64,000 bases of DNA from Bacillota bacterium (lineage in GTDB: Bacteria > Bacillota > Clostridia > Oscillospirales > Acutalibacteraceae): assembly GCA_023416955.1 (NCBI GenBank), contig JAEZGM010000019.1:248001-312000 (forward strand), read 5' to 3'. Positions 1-7,089 of the stretch are shown here, one piece after another. Position 1 is the stretch's first letter. Each line of letters begins with the position of its first letter. Below the pieces are notes generated by a model. It was not told the DNA's origin and made no database searches. It saw only the letters and a list, made by a program, of their open reading frames with translations. Both the position numbers and the translations under genes were made by a program.

Positions 1-1
1 C

Positions 2-238
2 GCGGTGCGCTATGAACTGTCGCTCGTAAATCTGACTCCTATGGGGAATACGGATTTGCGCACGGCTGCGGACTTTTCGCTGGTTGCCGAAAGCGCGGGC
101 AATCGCGTCGTTTATACGGGGTGCCAGTGGAAAAGCATCAGTGACAGCGGCGAAGTGGGAACGCCGGTGCTGCGCACGGCGGAGCTGACTGCCGCCGCGA
201 GGGAAGAGGGGAAGGAAGGTGACGGCAATGGAGAATGA
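2..238 (+). CDS. C-terminal end of a phage-tail structural protein (5' truncated by the window)
   Basis: The reading frame is open from the window edge and ends at TGA 236-238, so only the last 78 or so residues are visible. I do not recognise a named family in them. The position immediately before a tiny ORF and a LysM tail protein matches where PBSX-type clusters carry the tail-tube gene (XkdM), so a tube or sheath-related protein is the likeliest identity by context. The tail end is Glu/Gly-rich and probably disordered. The next small ORF starts inside it, at 228, in another frame, which suggests translational coupling. Confidence 0.5.
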   Translation, partial: AVRYELSLVNLTPMGNTDLRTAADFSLVAESAGNRVVYTGCQWKSISDSGEVGTPVLRTAELTAAAREEGKEGDGNGE

Positions 239-320
239 TGAAATGCGCGAAATATCCGAACGAATGGAGCAGGATTACCGGCGGTACCCGCACCCGCTGA
301 CAGCGGAGGAAGAAGCATGA
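228..320 (+). CDS. 30-aa ORF between tail protein and LysM protein
   Basis: ATG at 228 is preceded by AAGGAAGGT about seven bases upstream. It reads 30 codons of a highly charged peptide (many Glu and Arg, ending in EEEA) and stops at TGA 318-320, overlapping the ATG of the next gene at 317. It also overlaps the upstream gene by 11 bases. Overlaps on both sides and a proper ribosome site support translation. Contractile-tail clusters often carry small tail-assembly chaperone ORFs just after the tube gene, so this could be a reduced version, but no motif proves it. Confidence 0.5.
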   Translation: MENDEMREISERMEQDYRRYPHPLTAEEEA

Positions 321-838
321 AACTGCAGGCAATGCGGTATAAAAGTTATGTTTGGCCGATGAACCCGGAAACGCTTCGCGTGGAGTGCGCAAGGAACGTG
401 AAAGAAATTAAATTGCCGCTTTCCGGCAGCATTTTTCAAGACCTGGGGCAGGGGAAGCGGATGGTTTCCGGCAGCGGGCGTTTTGTGGGAAGCGGGTGCA
501 TGGAGGAATACGGGCGGCTGGAGGCCGTGTTCGCGCAGGAGGGCAGCGGCATGCTTCGCCTGCCGGGCGCGCAGGCCTTTTCCGCAATTTTTTCTTCCCT
601 CAAGCTCGCCGGAGCGGCAGGCCCCGACAGCGTGGCTTACGAGTTTGTATTTTTGGAGGATGACGCGGCGGGTGCGGGCGGGGAAGAACCGGGCGGTACG
701 GTCGTTTGCAAGGGCGGCGAAACACTGTGGAATCTTGCGAACGCGTACGGCACCACGGTTGACCGCCTGCGCGCGATGAACCCGATGATTCAGTGGCCGA
801 ACGCGCTCAAAGCGGGGCAGAAGGTGGTGCTGCCATGA
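317..838 (+). CDS. LysM-containing tail protein (XkdP-like)
   Basis: A 173-aa protein whose last 45 or so residues form a LysM peptidoglycan-binding domain (GETLWNLANAYGTTVDRLRAMNP, ending in KAGQKVVLP). In PBSX-like contractile tails the LysM protein XkdP follows the tape measure and links the tube tip to the baseplate hub. The N-terminal part is predicted to be the structural portion. GGAGGAAG lies just upstream of the ATG. The start overlaps the preceding ORF and the stop overlaps the next ATG (ATGA), so the cluster is translationally coupled. No tape-measure gene separates it from the putative tube gene, which is unusual. Confidence 0.78.
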   Translation: MKLQAMRYKSYVWPMNPETLRVECARNVKEIKLPLSGSIFQDLGQGKRMVSGSGRFVGSGCMEEYGRLEAVFAQEGSGMLRLPGAQAFSAIFSSLKLAGAAGPDSVAYEFVFLEDDAAGAGGEEPGGTVVCKGGETLWNLANAYGTTVDRLRAMNPMIQWPNALKAGQKVVLP

Positions 839-1734
839 CATACTTCGGCGTTTACCCCGGCGGCACGGAGGTTGCCCTGGGGCAGCCGGTTCAGGTTCGG
901 CTCAGCCGGGAGGAGGACGTGCCTGCGGACGGATTCACGGGGGTGTTCCCGCTGGCGGGTACCTTGGGGAGCATTACGGGGATTCGAGTTTACGACCGGA
1001 ATCACAACCTTTGCTTTGACGGAATTGTGGATGTGCAGGCGGAAAGCGATTCCGACGCGCGGCTGCTTACCCTGACGGCACGAAGCAGCGCCGCACTTTT
1101 GCTGGACAACGAAGCCCTGCCGCAGACGTATTATAAACCCTCGCTCGCCGTGATTTTTGCCAATCATGTGCGGCCCTACGGGTTCAGTGCTTTTCGGGGA
1201 AATGAGAAAATGGCCGGCGGCGCGCTGACCGTCACAAAGGGAATGAGCGAATGGCAGGCCGCCAGTGCGTTCTGTACGCAATATTTGAATGTCAAGCCGC
1301 GCATTGTAAACGGGGTGTTTGACGCGACCGGGGAAGTCCCGAAGGGCTCTGTTCGCTTCGGCGGTACGGGGGTACCGTATTCCTCCTTAATCATCGAGAA
1401 TAAATACAGCGAAATTGTATCGGAGCTCATGGCGCAGGCGGGCGGAAACGGAGCGTATGTTTCCGCCGCGAAAGAGCGGGATGCCGCCGGGCTCGGCATT
1501 CGCCGCCGCCGCTGCCTTTCGGTCGGGCAAAACGCGGAAAGCGTACTGCGGGCTGCCCGGAAAAAGTCGTTTTCCGGGCAGATTGCCTGCCCGGGGGAAG
1601 TCCCGGCGCTGCTGCTCCAAGCCGCCGGGGTGGAGGGAAAGAGGGCGGGCTTCCCGGGGGATCTTTATATCTCGGAAATAGAATATATACTCAATTCTTC
1701 GGGGGAAATCACGCGTTTTGTGTTAAGGAGGTGA
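835..1734 (+). CDS. Contractile-tail hub protein (XkdQ / gp27-like)
   Basis: A 299-aa protein in the position and of the size of PBSX XkdQ, the late-control-protein-D/gp27-like hub that caps the tail tube. The frame is open further upstream, but the ATG at 835 is preferred because it overlaps the previous stop as ATGA and has AAGGTGGTG before it. The protein begins with a short beta-rich segment, and the C-terminal end carries a pattern seen in hub proteins (LYISEIEYILNSSGEITRFV). No enzymatic motif is seen. The stop lies inside the strong ribosome site of the next gene. Confidence 0.7.
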   Translation: MTYFGVYPGGTEVALGQPVQVRLSREEDVPADGFTGVFPLAGTLGSITGIRVYDRNHNLCFDGIVDVQAESDSDARLLTLTARSSAALLLDNEALPQTYYKPSLAVIFANHVRPYGFSAFRGNEKMAGGALTVTKGMSEWQAASAFCTQYLNVKPRIVNGVFDATGEVPKGSVRFGGTGVPYSSLIIENKYSEIVSELMAQAGGNGAYVSAAKERDAAGLGIRRRRCLSVGQNAESVLRAARKKSFSGQIACPGEVPALLLQAAGVEGKRAGFPGDLYISEIEYILNSSGEITRFVLRR

Positions 1735-1739
1735 AGTGA

Positions 1740-2078
1740 ATGTGGATTTCACAGCAGATGGCCGCTGCGGAAAAACAGCGCCCGGCGGCGGAAACGGCGC
1801 TGGTAACGGGAACTACCGTTATGCAGGGGGCGAACAGTTACCGCGGTGTTCCGTTCGCCGCACCGTGGGGCGTTTATTATGAGCCGCCCGCCGGAGCACA
1901 GGCCGTTCTGGTGCAGACGGAATCGGGGATTGCCTGTGTCGGCGTGCTAATGGAAGCAAACAGTCTGGCACCGGGGGAACTGCTGCTTCGCTCATCGGGA
2001 GGAGCGGAAATTGCGCTGAAAAACAGCGGGGAAGTGGTCATCAACGGCCAGGTGTTTGCCGCAAAAGGAGGAGCTTAA
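1740..2078 (+). CDS. Small baseplate/spike-associated tail protein (XkdR or gpV-like)
   Basis: A 112-aa protein following the hub gene, the place where PBSX-type clusters have XkdR (DUF2577) or a gpV-like OB-fold protein. The alternating beta pattern and the end of the protein (GAEIALKNSGEVVINGQVF) resemble the beta-helical tip segments of gpV/gp5 spike proteins. AAGGAGGTGA at 1725-1734 gives a textbook ribosome site for the ATG. Assignment is by position, size and secondary-structure appearance, and is less certain than for the neighbours. Confidence 0.6.
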   Translation: MWISQQMAAAEKQRPAAETALVTGTTVMQGANSYRGVPFAAPWGVYYEPPAGAQAVLVQTESGIACVGVLMEANSLAPGELLLRSSGGAEIALKNSGEVVINGQVFAAKGGA

Positions 2079-2093
2079 TGGGATACACTGCTT

Positions 2094-2417
2094 GTGAACG
2101 GCGACTTTGCGCCCGGTTCCAACGGGCTGCCGAAAGCCGTCAGCGGTGCTGCCGAGTGGTTTCAGCGCGCGACGGTACGGCTTACGGTTCCGCTGGACGG
2201 CTTTTCCTATGACGCGGCACTCGGAAGCCGCCTGCGCGAATTAGACGATACCGACCCCGATTTCGAGTCCAAGGCGCTTGCCTGCGCACAGGAGGCGCTT
2301 CGCACGCTTCCGGGCGTGGAGGCAACCGGCGCGCAGCTGAAAAGGGAACCGTATTTATCCGTGATTTTTTCGTGTGCTTATGGGGAAGAGGAAACAGAAA
2401 TCGAGGTGAAGATGTAA
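2094..2417 (+). CDS. Baseplate wedge protein (XkdS / gp25-like), start codon disrupted
   Basis: About 107 aa with the look of DUF2634/gp25-like wedge proteins: a short LRELDDTDPDFESKALACAQEAL core, then a beta segment ending in EEETEIEVKM. The start is a puzzle. The only good ribosome site (AAAGGAGGAGC, from 2064) points to an ATG at 2078, but that ATG reads a different frame that stops after about 44 codons. Removing one G from the GGG at 2080-2082 would fuse that ATG to this frame, giving MDTLLVNGDF. As written, the first in-frame start is GTG 2094, poorly spaced from the ribosome site. The stop overlaps the next ATG (TAATG). Confidence 0.65.
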   Translation: MNGDFAPGSNGLPKAVSGAAEWFQRATVRLTVPLDGFSYDAALGSRLRELDDTDPDFESKALACAQEALRTLPGVEATGAQLKREPYLSVIFSCAYGEEETEIEVKM

Positions 2418-3490
2418 TGGACGGTTATGAAACCATATTGGCAAGAATGAAGGATGAATTCACGTTGCTCGCGGGGTATTCCCCCGACGACGCGTCGGAC
2501 ATCGGAATACGAATGAAGGTGCTCGCGGGGGAAATTTATTCTTTGAACAGCGCGGTCGAATGGCTGAAAATGCAGACATTTGCGCAAACGGCACAGGGGG
2601 AACAGCTTGACCTGCGCGCGCAGGAGCGCGGCATTACCCGCAAACCACCTGCCGTGGCGACGGGAACGCTCAAGCTGCAGCGCGGCACGCCGTTGTGGTA
2701 CAGCGCGGTGATCCCGGCGGGCGTCGTATGTGCGACCGCGGGTGATGACCCGGTGCGCTATGTTACGCTGGAGGAATGCGTCATTCCGCAGGGGGAGTTG
2801 AGCGTGACGGTGCCCGCAAAGGCAGAATCGGGCGGGTGCGCGGGAAATACTCAGCCGGGAACGGTCAGCGTACTGATTACGCCGCCGCCCGGCGCGGAAA
2901 GCGTGACAAACCCTGCCGCGTTTACCGGCGGGGAGGACAGTGAAAGCGACAGCGAGCTGCGCGCCCGGGTGCTGCAAAGCTACGCGGGAATCGACAACGG
3001 GACAAACGCGTCGTTTTACCGGGAATTCGCGTTGCGGTACGACGGGGTGCACTCCGTCGGCGTAATCCCACGGGAAAGCGGCGCGGGGACGGTGGGCGTT
3101 TACCTTGGCGGGCGCGGGGCTGCCTGCCCGGCGGACGTGGTTGAGCAGGTGCGTTCCGGTTTGGAAAAGGCGCGCGAAATCAATGTTTCCGTTCATGTCG
3201 CTCCGGCACAAATGGTGACGATGGACCTCATCATTACGGTAACACCCGCGGACGGGTACGCGGCAGCGGAAGCGGCAAGCGCCGCCGAGCAGACAATCCG
3301 CGATTCCTTTTCTCGCTTTGCCGTTGGGGAACCGGTGTTTATGGCGGCGGTGGGCGCTTCGGTTCTCGCAACCGGAAAAGTCAAGAATTATGTCTTTAAT
3401 TCCACCGTTACTGACCGGGACACGGCGGCAAATCAGCTGGCTGTGTTAGGAACCTGCACCGTCCAGACCAGCACGGGAGGCGGCGCATGA
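2417..3490 (+). CDS. Baseplate J family protein (XkdT / gp6-like)
   Basis: A 357-aa protein of baseplate-J type. The N-terminus (YETILARMKDEFTLLAGYSPDDASDIGIRMKVLAGEIYSLN) and the central GGEDSESDSELRARVLQSY segment are hallmarks of this family, which forms the ring of wedges in contractile tails. The frame is open upstream of 2417, but the ATG at 2417 overlaps the previous stop and has GAGGTGA at 2403-2409. The stop overlaps the next gene (ATGA). This is the most secure family call in the tail cluster. Confidence 0.88.
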   Translation: MDGYETILARMKDEFTLLAGYSPDDASDIGIRMKVLAGEIYSLNSAVEWLKMQTFAQTAQGEQLDLRAQERGITRKPPAVATGTLKLQRGTPLWYSAVIPAGVVCATAGDDPVRYVTLEECVIPQGELSVTVPAKAESGGCAGNTQPGTVSVLITPPPGAESVTNPAAFTGGEDSESDSELRARVLQSYAGIDNGTNASFYREFALRYDGVHSVGVIPRESGAGTVGVYLGGRGAACPADVVEQVRSGLEKAREINVSVHVAPAQMVTMDLIITVTPADGYAAAEAASAAEQTIRDSFSRFAVGEPVFMAAVGASVLATGKVKNYVFNSTVTDRDTAANQLAVLGTCTVQTSTGGGA

Positions 3491-4068
3491 ATGCTTATGA
3501 TTCGATGGTATCTGTGTTGAGGCCGACAGGACTCTACGCGCTGAATGGAAACACTGCGGTCGATTTTGAACTGCAGGCTTATGCGGCGGCGCTTGACAGT
3601 ATTTACAACGCGGTCACTCTGCTCCAAAACGAGAGCTTTGCCGCAACCGCCGCCGACTACGGGCTGGAACTGCGAAAGCGGCAGTTCTGCCTTTCGGCGG
3701 GCGGTTCACAGGAAGAGATGAGGGCTTCTATTTTGGGATTGGGTGCGGTGACGCCGGCGGATTTCACACTGGAAGGTGTTCGTTCGGCGCTTTCTGCGGC
3801 GGGGCTTGACTGTGAAATTTGCGAAGACGCTGCAGCGCAAAAGCTGTACCTGAACTGTCCGATGGAATTTGCAAATGAGCCCATGCGCGGCAAAGCAGTC
3901 GGAATTGCCAAATTATTCTTACCGGCTCATCTCGGCGCGGAACTGGATTTTCGCAGCATATCATGGAACAATATTGACGGGTATGACAACGCGTATGATA
4001 CGGTTGACGCGCTTGATCTCACATGGGACGCGGCTGACGGCTATCAGGGCGCGGTAACGCAGATTTAA
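3487..4068 (+). CDS. Tail protein I-like protein (XkdU, DUF2313)
   Basis: A 193-aa protein directly after the baseplate J gene, the conserved position of XkdU (YmfQ/DUF2313), which in contractile tails connects the wedge to the receptor-binding fibre. The start overlaps the previous stop as ATGA and is preceded by GGGAGGCGG. The body is alanine-rich and helical. The last 35 or so residues contain two similar acidic aromatic stretches (NIDGYDNAYDTVDALDLTWD), a tail-like linker toward the fibre. Confidence 0.78.
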   Translation: MNAYDSMVSVLRPTGLYALNGNTAVDFELQAYAAALDSIYNAVTLLQNESFAATAADYGLELRKRQFCLSAGGSQEEMRASILGLGAVTPADFTLEGVRSALSAAGLDCEICEDAAAQKLYLNCPMEFANEPMRGKAVGIAKLFLPAHLGAELDFRSISWNNIDGYDNAYDTVDALDLTWDAADGYQGAVTQI

Positions 4069-4079
4069 AGGAGGAGCAT

Positions 4080-4550
4080 ATGCCTACAAATAATAAGACC
4101 GGTCTTGGTCTGAACAGCTGGGTCGGCACGGATAAGCCGAAGCGAAGCGATTTCGTGAGCGACAACACCCTGCTTGACAGTCTGCTGACCGCCCATTTTG
4201 GCGACAGCGTCAAGCATCTGACCGATAGTGACCGTACGATGCTGTCGCAGGCGTTTGTCATCAATACGTATTACGGCAACGGGCAGGCGCAGCAGGATAT
4301 ATCCCTTCCTTTTGAACCGCGCATGGTTTTTGTGTGTTTCCCGAACCGCCCGGTACTGTACTACCGTTCCAGCGGCGCATATTATGACAGTAATTTTGGG
4401 ATCGTCACCGCGCTGGGGGGGACCGCCGGGCTTTCACTGAGCAAGGCAAAGCTGACCGTCAGCCAGGATCAGACGAATCCTGCGGCGGGAGGAATTAAAA
4501 CAACCCTGAACAGCTCGGGGTCGGTTTACATTTATATTGCGTTTCGCTGA
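4080..4550 (+). CDS. Short terminal tail fibre-like protein
   Basis: A 156-aa protein with AAAGGAGGAGCAT ahead of its ATG. The first third (TGLGLNSWVGTDKPKRSDFVSDN) resembles the N-termini of Firmicutes phage tail-fibre proteins that dock on the baseplate. The rest is beta-rich with Ser/Gly/Tyr, as in small fibre head domains. It is the last gene of the tail cluster, and hflX follows after 69 bases. It is very short for a receptor-binding fibre, so either the target-binding domain is minimal or a further fibre is encoded elsewhere. Confidence 0.62.
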   Translation: MPTNNKTGLGLNSWVGTDKPKRSDFVSDNTLLDSLLTAHFGDSVKHLTDSDRTMLSQAFVINTYYGNGQAQQDISLPFEPRMVFVCFPNRPVLYYRSSGAYYDSNFGIVTALGGTAGLSLSKAKLTVSQDQTNPAAGGIKTTLNSSGSVYIYIAFR

Positions 4551-4619
4551 GATTGATTTTTAACGTCGATTGCGGTAAAATATTGTCATATTATAAAGTT
4601 TTTCGTGGGAGAATGATGC

Positions 4620-5870
4620 ATGGAATTGTATGAAAATGAGAGCAGACCCGAACGCGCGCTGCTGGTGGAACTTGATACCGGGGAATTCGATGCCGAAGCT
4701 TCCCTTGCGGAGCTGTATGAGCTGACGCGCAGCGCGGGAGCGGAGCCCTGCGGTGCAATCATGCAGAAGCGCCCCGCGCCGGATAAGGCAACCTGCGTTG
4801 GCTCCGGTATGATGCAGGAAATTGCGAAGCACTGCGAAGAAAATGAGATTGACCTGCTGATTTTTGACCGCGAGCTTTCTCCGACGCAGATCCGCAATAT
4901 TGAAACCGTCAGTAAGGTACGCGTGATTGACCGTACCATGCTGATTTTGGATATTTTTGCTCTGCGCGCAAGAAGCAGCGAAGGCAAGCTGCAGGTAGAG
5001 CTTGCCCAGCTGAAATACATGATGCCGCGCCTGATGGGGCAAGGGACGGCGCTGTCCCGCCTCGGCGGCGGTATCGGCACGCGCGGGCCCGGTGAAACCA
5101 AGCTTGAAACGGACCGGCGCCACATTCGCCGCCGCATTGAAACGCTGAACGAACAGCTTGATGAAGTGGAAAAGCACCGCGAGCAGATCAACCGCCGCCG
5201 GAAGAAAGACGGTGTAATCACCGTAGCGCTGGTGGGCTACACCAACGCGGGGAAGTCCACGCTGATGAATATGCTGACGCAGGCGGGCGTGCTGGCTAAG
5301 GATATGCTGTTTGCCACGCTGGACCCGACCGCAAGGGCACTGAAGCTGCCCGGCGGCACAACGGTCATGCTGATTGACACGGTCGGTCTGGTGCGCAGGC
5401 TGCCGCATCAGCTGGTGCAGGCGTTCAAGTCCACGCTGGAGCAGGCTGCCACCGCGGATATCATCCTGAATATCTGCGATGCTTCCAGCCCGGAAGCGCA
5501 GGTGCACCTGGAAGTAACCGGTCAGCTTTTGGCGGAGCTCGGCTGCGAAGGCAGGCCGATTATCCCCGTGCTCAATAAATGCGACGTGATGCCCCAGAAT
5601 ACAGTTATTCCCTTTGTCGGCAACGCGGTGCGCATCAGCGCCATCAACGGCGCGGGCATAGACCGGCTGCTGGAAGTGATTGAGGAAAATCTGCCGGTGA
5701 AAAACCGGCGCGTTACGCTGCAGCTTCCTTTTTCCCACAGCGCGGTCGCGGCGCAAATTCGCAGGGACGGCGTCATTGAAAATGAAGAGTATAACTCAGA
5801 CGGGCTGCTCCTGACGGCGCAGGTTCCGCCGAATCTGTTCAATTCTGTCCGTGACTATATTGTGGATTGA
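4620..5870 (+). CDS. hflX: Ribosome-associated GTPase HflX
   Basis: A 416-aa HflX. The N-terminal nucleotide-binding domain is followed by the glycine-rich signature GGGIGTRGPGE (about 149-159), a helical hairpin, and a TRAFAC GTPase domain with G1 GYTNAGKST (206-214), G3 DTVG (253-256) and G4 NKCD (319-322). HflX splits stalled or stress-inactivated 70S ribosomes. GGGAGAATGATGC precedes the ATG. It lies just after the tail cluster but is a normal housekeeping gene with its own short upstream region, and it is closed by a terminator at 5920-5958. Confidence 0.96.
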   Translation: MELYENESRPERALLVELDTGEFDAEASLAELYELTRSAGAEPCGAIMQKRPAPDKATCVGSGMMQEIAKHCEENEIDLLIFDRELSPTQIRNIETVSKVRVIDRTMLILDIFALRARSSEGKLQVELAQLKYMMPRLMGQGTALSRLGGGIGTRGPGETKLETDRRHIRRRIETLNEQLDEVEKHREQINRRRKKDGVITVALVGYTNAGKSTLMNMLTQAGVLAKDMLFATLDPTARALKLPGGTTVMLIDTVGLVRRLPHQLVQAFKSTLEQAATADIILNICDASSPEAQVHLEVTGQLLAELGCEGRPIIPVLNKCDVMPQNTVIPFVGNAVRISAINGAGIDRLLEVIEENLPVKNRRVTLQLPFSHSAVAAQIRRDGVIENEEYNSDGLLLTAQVPPNLFNSVRDYIVD

Positions 5871-5919
5871 ATAGGCCGGTGCTGTTACACAGTAAATAAA
5901 TTTACGGATATGTCCGGAA

Positions 5920-5958
5920 AATGCTTGTGGGTCTGATGATGACCACAAGCATTTTTTT
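5920..5958 (+). terminator. Intrinsic terminator after hflX
   Basis: AATGCTTGTGG and CCACAAGCATT pair around a 12-base loop and are followed by a run of seven T. It lies 50 bases after the hflX stop in the right orientation. Confidence 0.85.
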
Positions 5959-6004
5959 CATAAAGGGGCTGTCGCACAATAGATAAGTATTCCAGCCTTT
6001 TCGT

Positions 6005-6054
6005 AAAGAAAGTGTTGCAAAATAGATGAAAACCCATTTTGCAACACTTTCTTT
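6005..6054. repeat. Perfect 19-bp inverted repeat, TGCAAAAT hairpin family copy 1
   Basis: AAAGAAAGTGTTGCAAAAT (6005-6023) pairs perfectly with 6036-6054 across a 12-base loop. It ends at the stop of the minus-strand gene at 6056, where it could act as a terminator for that gene. Related hairpins occur at 21983-22024, 49885-49934 and 63572-63622. Confidence 0.8.
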
Positions 6055-6055
6055 G

Positions 6056-6340
6056 CTATTGACGCAGCCAGTGCATGGCGGCATCATAGTCTTTTTTATT
6101 TACATACAGATAATACTGGCTGGCGTATTTTTGATTGACGAACAGGTCGGCGACAGCCGCCCGGGGAGTGCCCCACGTTGCGCGGGTTCTCGTGGGGTTC
6201 ACGATCCGCCGGTCGCAACGGATTCCATGTTCGACAAGCACGGCGCGCGCTTTGTTAAACTCTTCGTTTGAGAATCCGGTGTAAACCTCCCGTCTGTTCC
6301 ACGGGGCAATGTTCCATGGCAGGATATTCCTGAAAGACAT
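6056..6340 (-). CDS. Small uncharacterised protein, 94 aa
   Basis: The start is placed at 6340 because GGGAGG lies nine bases before that ATG; the longer frame has no better site. The 94-aa product starts SFRNILPWNIAPW and ends with a YYLYVNKKDYDAAMHWL segment. That ending loosely resembles the last strand-helix unit of small ferredoxin-fold proteins such as DUF2007, but the match is too short to name. No signal peptide or membrane segment is visible. It lies just downstream of the flavin-reductase-like gene, 53 bases away on the same strand, so the two may be co-transcribed. Confidence 0.6.
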   Translation of the reverse strand: MSFRNILPWNIAPWNRREVYTGFSNEEFNKARAVLVEHGIRCDRRIVNPTRTRATWGTPRAAVADLFVNQKYASQYYLYVNKKDYDAAMHWLRQ

Positions 6341-6393
6341 CGCGGCATTCCTCCCGTCCAAATTTGTCAGCGTGAGCGGTCGTAACCGTAAAC

Positions 6394-6897
6394 TTAGTCC
6401 TTTTCCAGTACCTTTACGATTTCGCCGACAAACATCCGGTGGTAATCCCCCTGCGGGTAGTTCTTGCCCTCAAGGGAGGAATCCGTAAAGTTGGACGGCT
6501 CCAGCTTCTGTTCAAACAGCTTGCGGCAGATAAAAGCCGTTTGAGCCTGCTCAAAATAAGGCGCGTTTTCCGTATAAACGGGGGTCAGACCGGCCGGCTT
6601 CAGCTTGTCGCCGTCACGACCGGAGTGGCTGCCGCAGTAATTGAGCGCGGCGCGGTCACCCGGCGCGAAAAAGCTGAGGGAATAGTATTCCCCCGCTTCC
6701 AGAAACTCCAAAGTATAGCGGCTCTCACGAATAAAAATGAAAGAAACATTCTTTCCCCAAAGCACGCCTAAGCCGCCCCAGCTGGCGGTCATGGTATTGC
6801 ATTTTTCCGCGTTTCCGGCGGTAATCAGCATCCATTCCTCACCGATTTTTATGAACGGGTTAATGGACAGGGACGTAATCTCTTTCTCGTGGAACAT
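6394..6897 (-). CDS. Flavin reductase-like FMN-binding protein
   Basis: A 167-aa protein of the FMN-binding split-barrel (flavin reductase-like) family. Visible family traits are the N-terminal MLITAGNAEKCNTMTASWGGLGVLW strand-loop that holds FMN and the LSFFAPGDRAALNYCGSHSGRDGDK segment. Such proteins bind FMN in the cytoplasm and reduce flavins or small acceptors with NAD(P)H. The start at 6897 is chosen for GGAGG about eight bases upstream. It is divergent from argG, and a promoter with TTGTAT (6961-6956) and TAATAT (6938-6933), spacing 17, lies in between. Confidence 0.85.
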   Translation of the reverse strand: MFHEKEITSLSINPFIKIGEEWMLITAGNAEKCNTMTASWGGLGVLWGKNVSFIFIRESRYTLEFLEAGEYYSLSFFAPGDRAALNYCGSHSGRDGDKLKPAGLTPVYTENAPYFEQAQTAFICRKLFEQKLEPSNFTDSSLEGKNYPQGDYHRMFVGEIVKVLEKD

Positions 6898-6932
6898 AAG
6901 AAAACCTCCGATCAAAATCTTGATTTATAATT

Positions 6933-6961
6933 ATATTACCACTTTTATACAGTTCATACAA
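6933..6961 (-). promoter_or_regulatory. Probable sigma-A promoter of the flavin-reductase-like gene
   Basis: On the minus strand TTGTAT (-35) and TAATAT (-10) are separated by 17 bases and sit about 36 bases upstream of the ATG at 6897. A second -10-like TATAAT lies a few bases further on. Confidence 0.5.
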
Positions 6962-7004
6962 CGGGGGCGAAAATCTTTTCCACGCTTTTATGAAATACAG
7001 ATAT

Positions 7005-7022
7005 AATGAATATTTATGCAAA
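7005..7022 (+). promoter_or_regulatory. ARG-box-like ArgR operator
   Basis: The core TGAATATTTATGCA (7007-7020) matches the arginine-repressor consensus TGAAT-WWWW-ATTCA with one mismatch. It sits just upstream of the argG -35 element at 7029, where ArgR binding would block transcription. No argR gene is in the window. Confidence 0.55.
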
Positions 7023-7028
7023 AAACAC

Positions 7029-7056
7029 TTGAAATTCTGCATAATTGATGTATAAT
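7029..7056 (+). promoter_or_regulatory. Sigma-A promoter of the arginine operon
   Basis: TTGAAA (7029-7034) and a perfect TATAAT (7051-7056) with 16-base spacing, about 34 bases before the argG start. It is the only convincing promoter before the seven arg genes. Confidence 0.7.
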
Positions 7057-7089
7057 TAAAACATCAGAAATGAATCGGGAGGCTTTCAA

